The notes beneath the pieces were generated by a model. That model was not told the origin of the DNA. It did not search any database and saw only the letters and a list, made by a program, of their open reading frames with translations. A DNA stretch of 16,673 nt from Thioalkalivibrio sp. Lineage in GTDB: Bacteria > Pseudomonadota > Gammaproteobacteria > Ectothiorhodospirales > Ectothiorhodospiraceae. This document shows positions 7,876 through 15,894 of this stretch, in pieces; position 1 is the first letter of the stretch; each line of letters begins with the position of its first letter. The stretch lies in the NCBI GenBank assembly GCA_007120155.1, contig SKOF01000518.1:1-16673 (forward strand). Reading direction: 5' to 3'. Both the position numbers and the translations under genes were made by a program.

Positions 7876-9276
7876 ATGACCACACTCACCTTTCTCGGTG
7901 CCGTCGGTGAAGTCACCGGCTCGCGCTACCTCATCGAAACCGGTGACGCCAACCTGCTGCTTGAATGCGGCCTGCACCAGGGCGGGGCGCAGGCGGACAG
8001 GGCCAACCGCGCCTCGCTGGCGAAACTTGCCCGCCAGGTGGACGCGGTGATCCTCTCACACGGCCACCTGGACCACTCGGGGCTGGTGCCGAAGCTGGTG
8101 CGCGACGGCTACCGGGGCCCCGTGTTCTGCACCCCGGGCACAAGGGACCTGCTGCGCATCATGTGGAAGGACGCCGCCTTCGTCATGGGCAAGGACGTCG
8201 AGTGGGAGAACAAATGGCGGCGCCGGGCGGACAAGCGTCTGCTGGAGCCCCTCTACGAGGAGGACGACGTGGACGCCGCCCTCGAGCTCTGCGAGCCGCT
8301 GCCCTACAACCGGATCAAGTCACTGCCCGGACAGGCACGGCTTGAGTTCCACGATGCCGGGCATATCCTGGGCTCGGCCATCGTCGACCTCACCGTCCCC
8401 TCCGGGGGACGCGAACGGCGGCTGGTCTTCTCCGGCGACCTGGGCAACCCGGACTCCGTGCTCATGCACGACCCCGCCCGGCTGGAGCATGCGGACGTGG
8501 TCCTCCTGGAAAGCACCTACGGGGACCGCGACCACCGCCCCATGGAGGAAACCATCGAGGAACTGGCCGGGATCCTGGAACAGGCCTACGCGGACGGCGG
8601 CAACGTGCTCATCCCCGCGTTTGCCGTGGGCCGCACCCAGGAGATCCTCTACCACCTGAGCACACTGCATCACCAGGGACGCCTACGCCACCAGAAGGTC
8701 TTCCTGGACAGCCCCATGGCGATCCAGGTCACGGAACTCTACGCACGGCGCCGGGCGGCCCTGAACTCCGAGGATCTCTCCCGCCTGGACCATGCGGCCA
8801 ACGGCCGACTGACCGATTACCTGCCGCCCCTGCAGTTCTCGCGCAGCGTGGAAGATTCCATGGCCATCAACCGCATCCAGGGGGGCGCCATCATCATCGC
8901 CGGCGCCGGCATGTGCAACGGCGGCCGTATTCGTCATCACCTGAAATACAACCTCTGGCATCAGAACACCCACGTGATCTTCGTCGGCTTCCAGGCTGCC
9001 GGCACCCTGGGGCGGCGGCTGGTGGACGGCGCGGAAAAGGTGAAGCTGCTGGGCTCCGAGGTGGCGGTCAAGGCCGAGATCCACACCCTGGGCGGATTCT
9101 CCGCCCACGCCGGGCAGACCCAGCTCCTGGCCTGGGCGGCGGGCTTCAGGGATCGACCGGCCTTCCACCTGGTGCACGGGGAACCGGACGCACAGCAGGC
9201 GCTGGCCGGGGCCCTGAAGGAGCGACACGGCATCGAGGCCGGTATCCCGGGACCGGGTGACCGCATCGATCTGTGA
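7876..9276 (+). CDS. Metallo-beta-lactamase/beta-CASP ribonuclease (RMMBL/CPSF-like)
   Basis: 466 residues, the usual length for bacterial homologues of CPSF-type nucleases. The zinc motif HxHxDH is SHGHLDHSG (H62, H64, D66, H67), followed by HDAGHILGS (H163) and FSGDLG (D188). The beta-CASP part carries LESTYGDRDH (about 212-220), PAFAVGRTQEIL (about 247-258) and GAGMCNGGRIRHHL (about 343-355). The C-terminal RMMBL motifs are GGFSAHAG (H411) and LVHGEP (H434). All expected metal ligands are present, so it should be an active Zn-dependent nuclease of the cytoplasm, probably acting on RNA. The exact substrate and endo- or exonuclease mode cannot be read from sequence. The ATG at 7876 matches the family start. 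It has no clear ribosome-binding site. A Na/Pi transporter gene follows after 80 nt on the same strand, with a GC hairpin (9297-9321) between. Confidence 0.93.
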   Translation: MTTLTFLGAVGEVTGSRYLIETGDANLLLECGLHQGGAQADRANRASLAKLARQVDAVILSHGHLDHSGLVPKLVRDGYRGPVFCTPGTRDLLRIMWKDAAFVMGKDVEWENKWRRRADKRLLEPLYEEDDVDAALELCEPLPYNRIKSLPGQARLEFHDAGHILGSAIVDLTVPSGGRERRLVFSGDLGNPDSVLMHDPARLEHADVVLLESTYGDRDHRPMEETIEELAGILEQAYADGGNVLIPAFAVGRTQEILYHLSTLHHQGRLRHQKVFLDSPMAIQVTELYARRRAALNSEDLSRLDHAANGRLTDYLPPLQFSRSVEDSMAINRIQGGAIIIAGAGMCNGGRIRHHLKYNLWHQNTHVIFVGFQAAGTLGRRLVDGAEKVKLLGSEVAVKAEIHTLGGFSAHAGQTQLLAWAAGFRDRPAFHLVHGEPDAQQALAGALKERHGIEAGIPGPGDRIDL

Positions 9277-9356
9277 TCGCGTCAGGTGACAGACCTCGGG
9301 CGACCGCATGGCACCCGCCCGGTGCTCCGCCCCACCACTCCACCGCCTGAGTACGC

Positions 9357-11021
9357 ATGACCGAGTTGCCCACCATCGGCCTCACCACCGTCGCCGCCGG
9401 TTTCCTGGGCGGACTGGGCCTGTTCCTGCTGGGCATGACGCTGATGACCGACGGCCTGAAGCTGGCGGGCGGAAAGGCCCTGGAGCACATTCTCGGCATC
9501 TGGACCCGCACCCGCACCCGCGCACTGGCATCGGGCATGGCGGTCACGGCCCTGGTGCAGTCCTCCAGCGCCGTGACGGTGGCAACCATCGGTTTCGCCA
9601 ATGCCGGCCTGCTCACCCTGGGGCAGGCGGTCTGGGTCATCTTCGGCTCCAACGTGGGCACCACCATGACCGGATGGCTGGTGGCACTGGTCGGTCTCGA
9701 CTTCCGGATCGAGGCCTTCGCCCTGCCCGCTATCGGGGTGGGCGCGGTCATGTACCTGTTCTTCCGGGGCACGCGCCTGAAACACCTGGGTCTCGCGCTG
9801 GCCGGATTCGGTCTCCTGTTCCTGGGGATCGACGTGCTCAAGAACGCGTTCGAGGGTTTCGCCCACACGATGGACATGGGCGCACTGGTGCGGCCCGGCG
9901 TTCAGGGCGTCGTGATCATGGTGGTGCTCGGCGCACTGCTCACGGTGCTGATGCAGAGTTCGTCGGCCTCCATGGCCATGGCGCTCACGGCCGCCATGAG
10001 CGGCGCCGTGCCCCTGGAGGCGGCGGCCGCCGCGGTGATCGGCGCGAACCTGGGCACCACGGTCAAGGCCCTGCTGATGGTCATCGGCGCGACTGCCAAC
10101 GCCAGGCGGGTGGCCGTCGCCCACGTGATCTTCAATGGCCTGACCGCCCTGGTGGCCCTGTTGATCCTGCCCTGGTTCCTGGGCTTCATCGGATGGCTGT
10201 GGGGCAGCACCGGCGAGGCGCCCGCGCCGGCGATCCTGCTGGCCCTGTTTCACACCGGCTTCAACCTGCTGGGCGTGGCGCTCATGATCCCTGTGGCACC
10301 GGTCATGATCCGCTGGCTGCAGGGTCGTTTTGGTTCCGCCGAAGAGGACGCTGCCCGGCCCCGATACCTGGACGCCGGCAGTGCCGGCGTGCCCGACCTG
10401 GGCCTGCGTGCGCTGATCCTCGAGATCGACCGCATGGGCGACATGACGCACCGCATGGCCCGCGAAGCACTGGCCGAGCAGGCGCCCGCCGCCGAATCCC
10501 TGGCGGCACAGCAGCGGGTGGTGGAACGCCTCGTGGAGGCCATCGGCGATTTTGCCGCCCGGGTCTCCCGGGGGCATCTGCCGGAACAGATCTCCGAAGG
10601 GGTCACCGAGGCGTTAAGGGTGGCCCGCTACCACCGCGACGTGGCGACCCTCGCCCATGACATCGCCGCCCTGCGCATGCTGCGGGAACGCCACGCCCTG
10701 CCCGCCATCGCCGAGCAGCGCCGCCAGTGGCAGGCGCTGGCCATCCGTGCCCTGGATCTGGCCCGGCTGGAGCCGGACGACCCGCGCCGGGAAACCGTGG
10801 CGGAGGCGGTGGCCCGGGTGGAAAGCGAGTATGCCCGCCTCAAGCAGGCGCTGCTCCGGGAAGGCACCTCCGGCGCTCTCCCGATTCCCGAGATGGAACG
10901 CCAGTTGCGCATCATCAGCATGGCGCGGCGCTTGGTGACCCAGGCGGACAAGGCGCGGCGCTACCGTGACCACCTGGCGGGGTTTGGGGGCAAGACAGAG
11001 GGGCCCCGGGAGGCCGCATGA
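9357..11021 (+). CDS. Na/Pi-cotransporter family protein with C-terminal PhoU-like domain
   Basis: 554 residues. The membrane half (about 10-320) shows the internal duplication typical of the NptA/PNaS family: QSSSA at 68-72 and again at 200-204, each followed by a second paired motif, GSNVGTT (97-103) and GANLGTT (229-235). The soluble half (about 345-540) is alpha-helical and rich in Arg, Ala and Glu, as in the PhoU-like tail of bacterial members. The family performs Na+-coupled phosphate movement across the inner membrane; in bacteria export or homeostasis has been reported for YjbB-like members. Direction and substrate here are inference. The ATG at 9357 begins a normal N-terminus, but there is no clear Shine-Dalgarno. 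Its stop is followed by a small hairpin (11031-11044). Confidence 0.92.
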   Translation: MTELPTIGLTTVAAGFLGGLGLFLLGMTLMTDGLKLAGGKALEHILGIWTRTRTRALASGMAVTALVQSSSAVTVATIGFANAGLLTLGQAVWVIFGSNVGTTMTGWLVALVGLDFRIEAFALPAIGVGAVMYLFFRGTRLKHLGLALAGFGLLFLGIDVLKNAFEGFAHTMDMGALVRPGVQGVVIMVVLGALLTVLMQSSSASMAMALTAAMSGAVPLEAAAAAVIGANLGTTVKALLMVIGATANARRVAVAHVIFNGLTALVALLILPWFLGFIGWLWGSTGEAPAPAILLALFHTGFNLLGVALMIPVAPVMIRWLQGRFGSAEEDAARPRYLDAGSAGVPDLGLRALILEIDRMGDMTHRMAREALAEQAPAAESLAAQQRVVERLVEAIGDFAARVSRGHLPEQISEGVTEALRVARYHRDVATLAHDIAALRMLRERHALPAIAEQRRQWQALAIRALDLARLEPDDPRRETVAEAVARVESEYARLKQALLREGTSGALPIPEMERQLRIISMARRLVTQADKARRYRDHLAGFGGKTEGPREAA

Positions 11022-11030
11022 CGCCGATCA

Positions 11031-11044
11031 TAGGCGCCCGCCTA
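11031..11044 (+). other. Small hairpin after the Na/Pi transporter gene
   Basis: TAGGC at 11031-11035 pairs with GCCTA at 11040-11044 around GCCC. No T-run follows within a few bases, so termination is uncertain. Confidence 0.3.
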
Positions 11045-11113
11045 CAGGTCCGATAGAAACAAAGTCTTAGACGAACCAGGTGTGGGCTCTATTGGGCCAT
11101 CAGTCGTCCGCAC

Positions 11114-11428
11114 ATGGCTGAGCCACGCCGCAACCCCCTGACGGCGCTCGCCGTGCGTCACCCGGCAACGGCACTTGCCTCGGCCCTGTTCGGCTGCTTC
11201 GTCCTGTCCGCATGGCTGGGCGCCGAACTGCTCGGGCCCGCGATGCTGATCCGGACGCTGACCGATACCGAGTCCGCCCTGCGGGCACTCATCCTGCACT
11301 GGCGGATACCCCGCGTCCTGACGGCCTTCTGTGTAGGTGCCTGCCTCGGCGTCGCGGGCGTGGTCTTCCAGGGCGTGTTCCGCAACCCGCTGACCGAACC
11401 CGGCTCGAGGAACCCACCCAAGAGATGA
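11114..11428 (+). pseudogene. Truncated FecCD/BtuC-type iron or cobalamin ABC permease
   Basis: The 104-residue frame reads like the N-terminus of a FecCD permease. A first membrane helix (ASALFGCFVLSAWLGAELL) is followed by the family signature region RIPRVLTAFCVGACLGVAGVVFQGVFRNPLTEP. In intact members the next residues are a Leu-Leu-Gly-type step and a further 230 or so residues of membrane helices. Here the frame changes to GSRNPPKR and stops. No helices resembling the missing part appear in any frame downstream, so this is a 3' deletion or rearrangement rather than a single frameshift. The family imports ferric siderophores, haem or vitamin B12 and needs an ATPase and a binding protein, neither of which is adjacent. 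tonB lies downstream on the opposite strand, consistent with a decayed TonB-dependent uptake locus. Confidence 0.8.
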
Positions 11429-11711
11429 TCGAATCACCGGAGCTGGATCTCCGGTTCGGCGTCCGATTCCGGCGGATTCACTTGGGCGGGCACTGCGTGC
11501 TGGTGCCGGAACAGGCGGACGGGGACCAGGCGGCCGCCGGGTCCGTTCCTGGGCGCCCCGGGCCTGCGCCGGCCGTGGCCGGCCCGAGGGGTATCGGTTG
11601 ACCGTCTGAAGAACGCCCTGCCGGCCGCTCCGCCGGCCGGTGGCGTCAACGTAAACCGCTGGCTGCAGCCTCGGGCGGCACCGGACACTCCGGTTCCGTC
11701 ACTGCCATGGC
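11429..11711. other. Unassigned stretch between the permease remnant and tonB
   Basis: No supported gene in six frames by eye. It carries several GC stems: ACCGGAG (11436-11442) with CTCCGGT (11449-11455); CCGGCC (11621-11626) with GGCCGG (11635-11640); ACCGGA (11680-11685) with TCCGGT (11689-11694). The last lies just past the tonB stop and could serve as its 3' end, though without a T-run. The stretch may be the scar of the deletion that removed the rest of the permease gene. Confidence 0.5.
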
Positions 11712-12524
11712 TCATCTCAACCTGAACTCCAGCAGGATCTCGAAATCCCTGAACTCACCCGGCACGTCGGCCGGCAGGGGTTCGGCCTGCCTGACCCGCC
11801 GGACGGCGGTCAACGCTGCATCATCGAGGAGGGCATGTCCTGACGATTCCAGCACCCGAATGCGCTCCATGCGGCCATCCGCCCATACCCGGAAAGCCAC
11901 CAGCACATCCCCCTCCAGGCGCTGACGCACCGCCAGTCTCGGGTACTGCCGTTCCCGCTCGATGGCGGCCCTCAGGCGCGCCTGATAATCGGTCAACCGC
12001 ACCTCGTCCATCGCCTCGCCCGATTCCCCCTCCGGCACCGCAGGCTCGGGCATCCCCGGCTCGACCACCGTGTCGGGCGTCGCCGGTACACTCGGCGCTT
12101 CACGGGCGGGTTCGGGCCGGGTCTCGGGTTCGGGTTCGGGTTCGGGTTCGGGTTCGGGTTCGGGCTCAGGCTCGGGTTGGGGTTCCGGAACCGGAACCGG
12201 TTCAGGTTCAGGTTCAGGTTCAGGTTCAGGTTCAGGTTCAGGTTCAGGTTCAGGTTCAGGTTCAGGTTCAGGTTCAGGCTCGGGATCAGGCTCGGAGTCA
12301 GGCTCGGGATCAGCAACCGGCAACGGTTCAACTGCCGGCACCGCCGGCTCCCTGGGCACCAGCGTCACATCCAGGCTTCGGGTACCGGGAGGCAACGCGT
12401 CCCGCTGCAGGATGGGTGTGGCCCAGTTCCCCCACAGGAGCAACAGGTGCACCACGGCAGACAGCAACAGAGCGAGGTGAAAGGGACGCATGGGGGGCCG
12501 GAGTTCAGCGGTTCGCCCAGCCAT
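11712..12524 (-). CDS. tonB: TonB energy-transducing protein with long Glu-Pro linker
   Basis: 270 residues. The single N-terminal membrane helix (about 17-35) contains S22 and H26 in an S-x3-H arrangement, as in the TonB helix that contacts ExbB/ExbD. A periplasmic linker (about 68-140) is nearly pure Glu-Pro, with Asp, Gln and Val exceptions. The C-terminal domain (about 180-270) has the TonB signature: RQYPRLAVRQRLEGDVLVAF, then ADGRMERIRVLESSG, then LLDDAALTAVRR. Known role: TonB carries energy from the proton motive force to outer-membrane receptors for iron chelates, B12 and similar ligands. No exbB or exbD lies in the window. The first ATG is preferred because AGGGG lies about 9 nt upstream; a second ATG at codon 12 has no such site. 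The linker DNA is repetitive and likely length-variable. Confidence 0.94.
   Translation of the reverse strand: MAGRTAELRPPMRPFHLALLLSAVVHLLLLWGNWATPILQRDALPPGTRSLDVTLVPREPAVPAVEPLPVADPEPDSEPDPEPEPEPEPEPEPEPEPEPEPEPEPEPEPVPVPEPQPEPEPEPEPEPEPEPEPETRPEPAREAPSVPATPDTVVEPGMPEPAVPEGESGEAMDEVRLTDYQARLRAAIERERQYPRLAVRQRLEGDVLVAFRVWADGRMERIRVLESSGHALLDDAALTAVRRVRQAEPLPADVPGEFRDFEILLEFRLR
12127..12276. repeat. Two hexanucleotide arrays encoding the TonB Glu-Pro linker
   Basis: On the plus strand, six perfect GGTTCG units (12127-12162) are followed by interrupted units and then thirteen perfect GGTTCA units (12199-12276). Read on the minus strand they give GAA-CC(N), i.e. Glu-Pro. Imperfect GGCTCG/GGATCA units continue to about 12318. 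Slippage would add or remove whole Glu-Pro pairs without a frameshift. Confidence 0.95.
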
Positions 12525-12628
12525 GATAACAGGCCCCTCAGGACCTCAACGGCTGCACGCATGCCTCAGGGACCGGATGGACAGGACGCGCGGCATGGGC
12601 GCTGCACCGGATCGACGGCACGCACAGC

Positions 12629-12662
12629 ATGTCGAACCGCTCCGGATGTCGAACCGCTCCGG
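12629..12662. repeat. 17-bp perfect tandem duplication
   Basis: ATGTCGAACCGCTCCGG occurs at 12629-12645 and again at 12646-12662, in the gap between the cueR stop and the tonB start. No coding role is apparent. Nothing else was recognised in this 154-nt gap. Confidence 0.9.
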
Positions 12663-12678
12663 AACCCGACCACCCCCC

Positions 12679-13089
12679 TCAGTCCCGTCCGTCGATCGCC
12701 TCCGCTCCCGCCAGGTCGTCCAGAATCGGGCAATCGGGCCGTCGGTCGCCGTGGCAGTCACGGGCCAGCCGGGTCAGGGTGCGGCGCATGGATTCCAGGG
12801 CCGCGATCTTCTGTTCCAGTTCGCGCACATGTGCCAGCGCAATTGCCTTGACCTCGGCGCTTGCCCGGCCCTGATCGCGCCACAGGGTCACCAGCTGCTC
12901 CACCTGTTCCAGGGAGAAACCCAGGTCCCTGGCGCGGCGGATGAACCGGAGCATGTGCACATCGGCATCGGCATAGCGTCGATAGCCGTTCGCGCCCCGG
13001 CGCGCCGGCGGCAGCAGGTTCACCTCCTCGTAGTAGCGGATCATCTTCGCTGACACCCCCGAGGCCCTGGCGGCTTCACCGATGTTCAT
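12679..13089 (-). CDS. cueR: CueR, Cu(I)-responsive MerR-family activator
   Basis: 136 residues from the ATG at 13089. This start is chosen over the GTG four codons upstream because GGAGG lies 5 nt before it and the protein then begins MNIGEAA as CueR does. The N-terminal winged helix contains KMIRYYEEVNLLPP and GYRRY; a long dimerisation helix follows (about 78-110). The metal-binding loop is CHGDRRPDC, with Cys at 112 and 120, the same numbers as in E. coli CueR, and Ser at 77 where CueR has Ser and ZntR-type proteins have Cys. This points to monovalent Cu/Ag/Au sensing. The protein should bind the copA promoter at 15784-15814 and activate it by DNA distortion. The gene lies 168 nt downstream of copA on the same strand, so it may be partly co-transcribed and thus autoregulated. 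Confidence 0.96.
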   Translation of the reverse strand: MNIGEAARASGVSAKMIRYYEEVNLLPPARRGANGYRRYADADVHMLRFIRRARDLGFSLEQVEQLVTLWRDQGRASAEVKAIALAHVRELEQKIAALESMRRTLTRLARDCHGDRRPDCPILDDLAGAEAIDGRD

Positions 13090-13147
13090 GCATGCCTCCA
13101 CATCAACGTAACAAGTCCATGGACGGGATCGACAGGGTCACGGTACA

Positions 13148-13184
13148 GGGGAAGCCCCGCCGCCCCGGGTGACCCGGCACCCGG
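13148..13184 (-). other. Two hairpins in the copA-cueR gap
   Basis: CCGGGTG (13165-13171) pairs with CACCCGG (13178-13184). Next to it, GGGG (13148-13151) pairs with CCCC (13155-13158). They follow copA in the direction of transcription, without a T-run. They may attenuate read-through into cueR or stabilise the copA message. No confident separate cueR promoter was seen. Confidence 0.4.
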
Positions 13185-13257
13185 CATTGCGCACCGCGTC
13201 CGTTGCGATCTGTTTCCCGGTCCTGCAAGTCCCAAGACATCCCGTTCAACCCGTCCG

Positions 13258-15741
13258 TTACGCACCTTGCGGCACGCGGAAGCGCTTCAGGCGCAAGGCG
13301 TTGGTGAGCACGCTGACGCTGGAGAACGCCATCGCGAACGCCGCAAACACCGGCGAGAGAAGGATGCCCACGAACGGATACAGCACGCCCGCCGCCACCG
13401 GCAGGAGTGTGATGTTGTAGAAGAACGCCCAGAAGAGGTTCTGCTTGATGTTGCGGATGGTGGCCCGGGACAGTGCGATGGCATTCGGCACATTGCCCAG
13501 ATTGTCGGACATGAGCACCACGTCCGCGCTCTCCATGGCCACGTCGGTGCCGGAACCGATGGCGATTCCGACATCCGCCTGGGCCAGAGCCGGGGCGTCA
13601 TTGATGCCGTCGCCCACGAAGGCCACCCGACGGCCGCCCTGCTGCAGCTGTTTCACCGCATCCACCTTGCCGTCGGGCAGCACCTCGGCGAACACCTGTT
13701 CGATACCCAGTTCCCCGGCGATGGCCTCGGCGGTGCGGCGGTTGTCGCCGGTGATCATGGCCACCTGCAGCCCCTGCGCCCTGAGCCGTGCCACGGCATC
13801 GCGGGCACCGTCCTTGACCGGATCCGCCACGCCGAGCACTGCCACGGCCCGGCCGTCCACGGCCAGGTAGAGGGGCGTACGCCCGGCATCGGCCAGGGCC
13901 TCCGCGTGTTGAGACAGCCCGTCCCGATCGATGCCTTCACGGTCGAGATAACGGTCCGCACCGATCAGCAGGACCCGGCCGTCCACCGTCCCGGAAGCGC
14001 CCATGCCGGCCTCGGCCTGGAAGTCGATCGCCGCCTCCAGCGCCAGCCCCCTCTCCTTCGCCGCGCGCACGACGGCCTCGGCAATGGGATGCTCCGAATA
14101 CTGCTCCAGACTCCCCGCGAGATGCAGCGCCCGCGCCTCGTCCATACCATCGGCGACGTGGAGGTCGGTGAGCTCCGGGCGGCCCCGGGTCAGGGTGCCG
14201 GTCTTGTCCATGGCCACCACCCGGGTGTCACGAAGGGCCTGCAGGGCATCGCCCCCCCGGAACAGCACACCCATTTCCGCGCCCTTGCCGGTGCCCACCA
14301 TGATGGAGGTGGGCGTGGCAAGCCCCATGGCGCACGGGCAGGCGATGATGAGCACCGCCACCGCATTGACCAGGGCCAGGGTCAGCGCCGGCGCCGGCCC
14401 GAACACGAGCCACACCACGAAGGACAGCAGGGCGATGCCGATGACCACCGGCACGAAATAGCGCGTCACCTGGTCCACCAGTGCCTGGATGGGGAGCTTG
14501 GCACCCTGGGCGGTCTCGACCATGCGGATGATCTGTGCCAGCACCGTGTCGGCGCCCACCCGGGTGGCACGCAGGGTCAGACTGCCCTGGCCGTTGACCG
14601 TGCCGCCCACCACGCCCGCCCCGGCGGTCTTGTGTACAGGCACCGGCTCGCCGGTGATCATGGATTCGTCCACGTAGGACGCGCCGTCGCTCACCTCGCC
14701 GTCCACGGGCAGACGTTCCCCGGGGCGCACCAGCACCTCGTCGCCCACCACCACCTGATCCACGTCCACCTCGAGGGTCCTCCCGTCTCGCAGCACCCGC
14801 GCGGTGCGCGGCCGAAGGCCCATGAGCTTGCGGATGGCCTCGGAGGTGGCGCCCTTGGCGCGGGCCTCCAGGAAACGGCCCAGGAGAATAAGGGTGATGA
14901 TCACCGTGGAGGCCTCGAAATAGACGTGCACGGTGTCGGCCGGCAGTATGCCCGGCAGGAAGGTGGCCACCACCGAGTAACCGTAGGCGGCAGAGGTGCC
15001 CAGCATGACCAGGGAGTTCATGTCCGGGCCGCCGCGCATGAGCGCCGGCCAGCCCTTGCGGTAGAAGCGAAGACCCGGGCCGAACTGCACGAAGCTCGCC
15101 AGCACGAAGAACAGCACATACAGGTTCTGTGTGCCCAGGGTGCTGTGCACCGCGTGGTGGAACGGGGGGATCAGGTGTCCGCCCATGTCCAGCACGAAGA
15201 TGGGCAGGGTGAGCGCAGCCGCCCACATGAGACTGCGCTTGAGGCTGCGCATCTCCGCGGCCCGGGCCTCCCTTTCCCGGTCCGCACGCTCCACGCCGGA
15301 CACGCGGACGGAGGCCCCGTAGCCCGCGGTCTCCACCGCGTTCACCAGGCCTTTCGCATCCACCACACCGGACACGTATCGCACCTGGGCACTTTCGGTG
15401 GCCAGGTTCACGGACGCCGAAAGCACGCCGGGCACGCCGGCGAGCGCCTGTTCCACACGGCTGACACAGGACGCGCAGCTCATGCCCTCCACGCTCAGGG
15501 TGGTTTCGTCGACGGCCGTGTCGAAGCCGGCCGCCTGCACCGCCTTCACGATGGCCCCGGGTGCGGCCTGCCCGAGCCCCACCCGGGCGCGGCCGGTGGC
15601 CAGGTTCACGCTCACATCGGTGATCCCCGGCACCCGGCGAATGGCGTCCTCCACCCGGGAGACGCAGGAGGCACAACTCATGCCTTCCACGCCCAGTTCC
15701 AGATGATCGTCCTTGTCCCTGACCGAAGCAGATGTACTCAT
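13258..15741 (-). CDS. copA: CopA, P1B-type Cu(I)-exporting ATPase
   Basis: 827 residues, a full-length CopA. Two N-terminal heavy-metal domains each carry GMSCASC (Cys 23/26 and 89/92). The catalytic set is complete: TGE (363-365) in the actuator domain, CPC (468-470) in the metal-binding membrane helix, DKTGT (phosphorylated D512), SEHP (H551), TGDN (664-667) and GDGIND (710-715). YN (775-776) and a Met/Ser pair in the last helices (M804, S807/S808) complete the Cu+ site. It couples ATP hydrolysis to Cu(I) export from cytoplasm to periplasm. The start has GAGGA about 9 nt upstream. A CueR-type promoter precedes it, and the Cu sensor gene follows. The two metal-binding domains are very alike (both continue CVSRVE and later VNLAT), suggesting duplication. 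Confidence 0.97.
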   Translation of the reverse strand: MSTSASVRDKDDHLELGVEGMSCASCVSRVEDAIRRVPGITDVSVNLATGRARVGLGQAAPGAIVKAVQAAGFDTAVDETTLSVEGMSCASCVSRVEQALAGVPGVLSASVNLATESAQVRYVSGVVDAKGLVNAVETAGYGASVRVSGVERADREREARAAEMRSLKRSLMWAAALTLPIFVLDMGGHLIPPFHHAVHSTLGTQNLYVLFFVLASFVQFGPGLRFYRKGWPALMRGGPDMNSLVMLGTSAAYGYSVVATFLPGILPADTVHVYFEASTVIITLILLGRFLEARAKGATSEAIRKLMGLRPRTARVLRDGRTLEVDVDQVVVGDEVLVRPGERLPVDGEVSDGASYVDESMITGEPVPVHKTAGAGVVGGTVNGQGSLTLRATRVGADTVLAQIIRMVETAQGAKLPIQALVDQVTRYFVPVVIGIALLSFVVWLVFGPAPALTLALVNAVAVLIIACPCAMGLATPTSIMVGTGKGAEMGVLFRGGDALQALRDTRVVAMDKTGTLTRGRPELTDLHVADGMDEARALHLAGSLEQYSEHPIAEAVVRAAKERGLALEAAIDFQAEAGMGASGTVDGRVLLIGADRYLDREGIDRDGLSQHAEALADAGRTPLYLAVDGRAVAVLGVADPVKDGARDAVARLRAQGLQVAMITGDNRRTAEAIAGELGIEQVFAEVLPDGKVDAVKQLQQGGRRVAFVGDGINDAPALAQADVGIAIGSGTDVAMESADVVLMSDNLGNVPNAIALSRATIRNIKQNLFWAFFYNITLLPVAAGVLYPFVGILLSPVFAAFAMAFSSVSVLTNALRLKRFRVPQGA

Positions 15742-15783
15742 GGAACTGCGTCCTCACCGGCGCGGGATGCGCCTTGCATGAGC

Positions 15784-15814
15784 AGGATAAACCTTCCAGT
15801 CATGGGAAGGTCAA
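15784..15814 (-). promoter_or_regulatory. CueR-controlled copA promoter
   Basis: On the minus strand, -35 TTGACC (15809-15814) and -10 TATCCT (15784-15789) are separated by 19 bp, the over-long spacer typical of MerR-family promoters. The spacer region holds the dyad ACCTTCC-n7-GGAAGGT (15791-15811), the established CueR operator pattern. The expected start lies near 15777, giving a leader of about 35 nt before copA. Confidence 0.93.
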
Positions 15815-15894
15815 GCGGCCGGGTGAAACATGACGGAAACTGCGGCTTCGCGGGACGAATGCGCGCAAGGGCACAGGGACCCTTTGCGGGCACC

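Noticed and set aside
9308..10660. Overlapping 450-codon frame within the Na/Pi gene, and the antisense frame 9282-10577
   Set aside because: Both are Gly/Arg/His-rich shadows of the transporter frame, which carries the paired QSSSA motifs.
11212..11601. Frame running past the permease stop as its frameshifted continuation
   Set aside because: The translation (for example EMIESPELDLRFG, then Gly/Ala/Pro-rich) has no membrane helices and does not match the missing FecCD part.
12127..12318. CRISPR-like appearance of the repeated region
   Set aside because: Units are 6 bp and contiguous without spacers, and they encode the TonB linker.
12070..12480. Plus-strand Gly-Ser repeat protein
   Set aside because: It is the reverse reading of the tonB hexamer arrays; the minus strand gives a complete TonB.
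14228..15757. 509-codon frame on the same strand as copA, out of phase
   Set aside because: CopA is complete with every catalytic motif in its own frame; this is a shadow of it.
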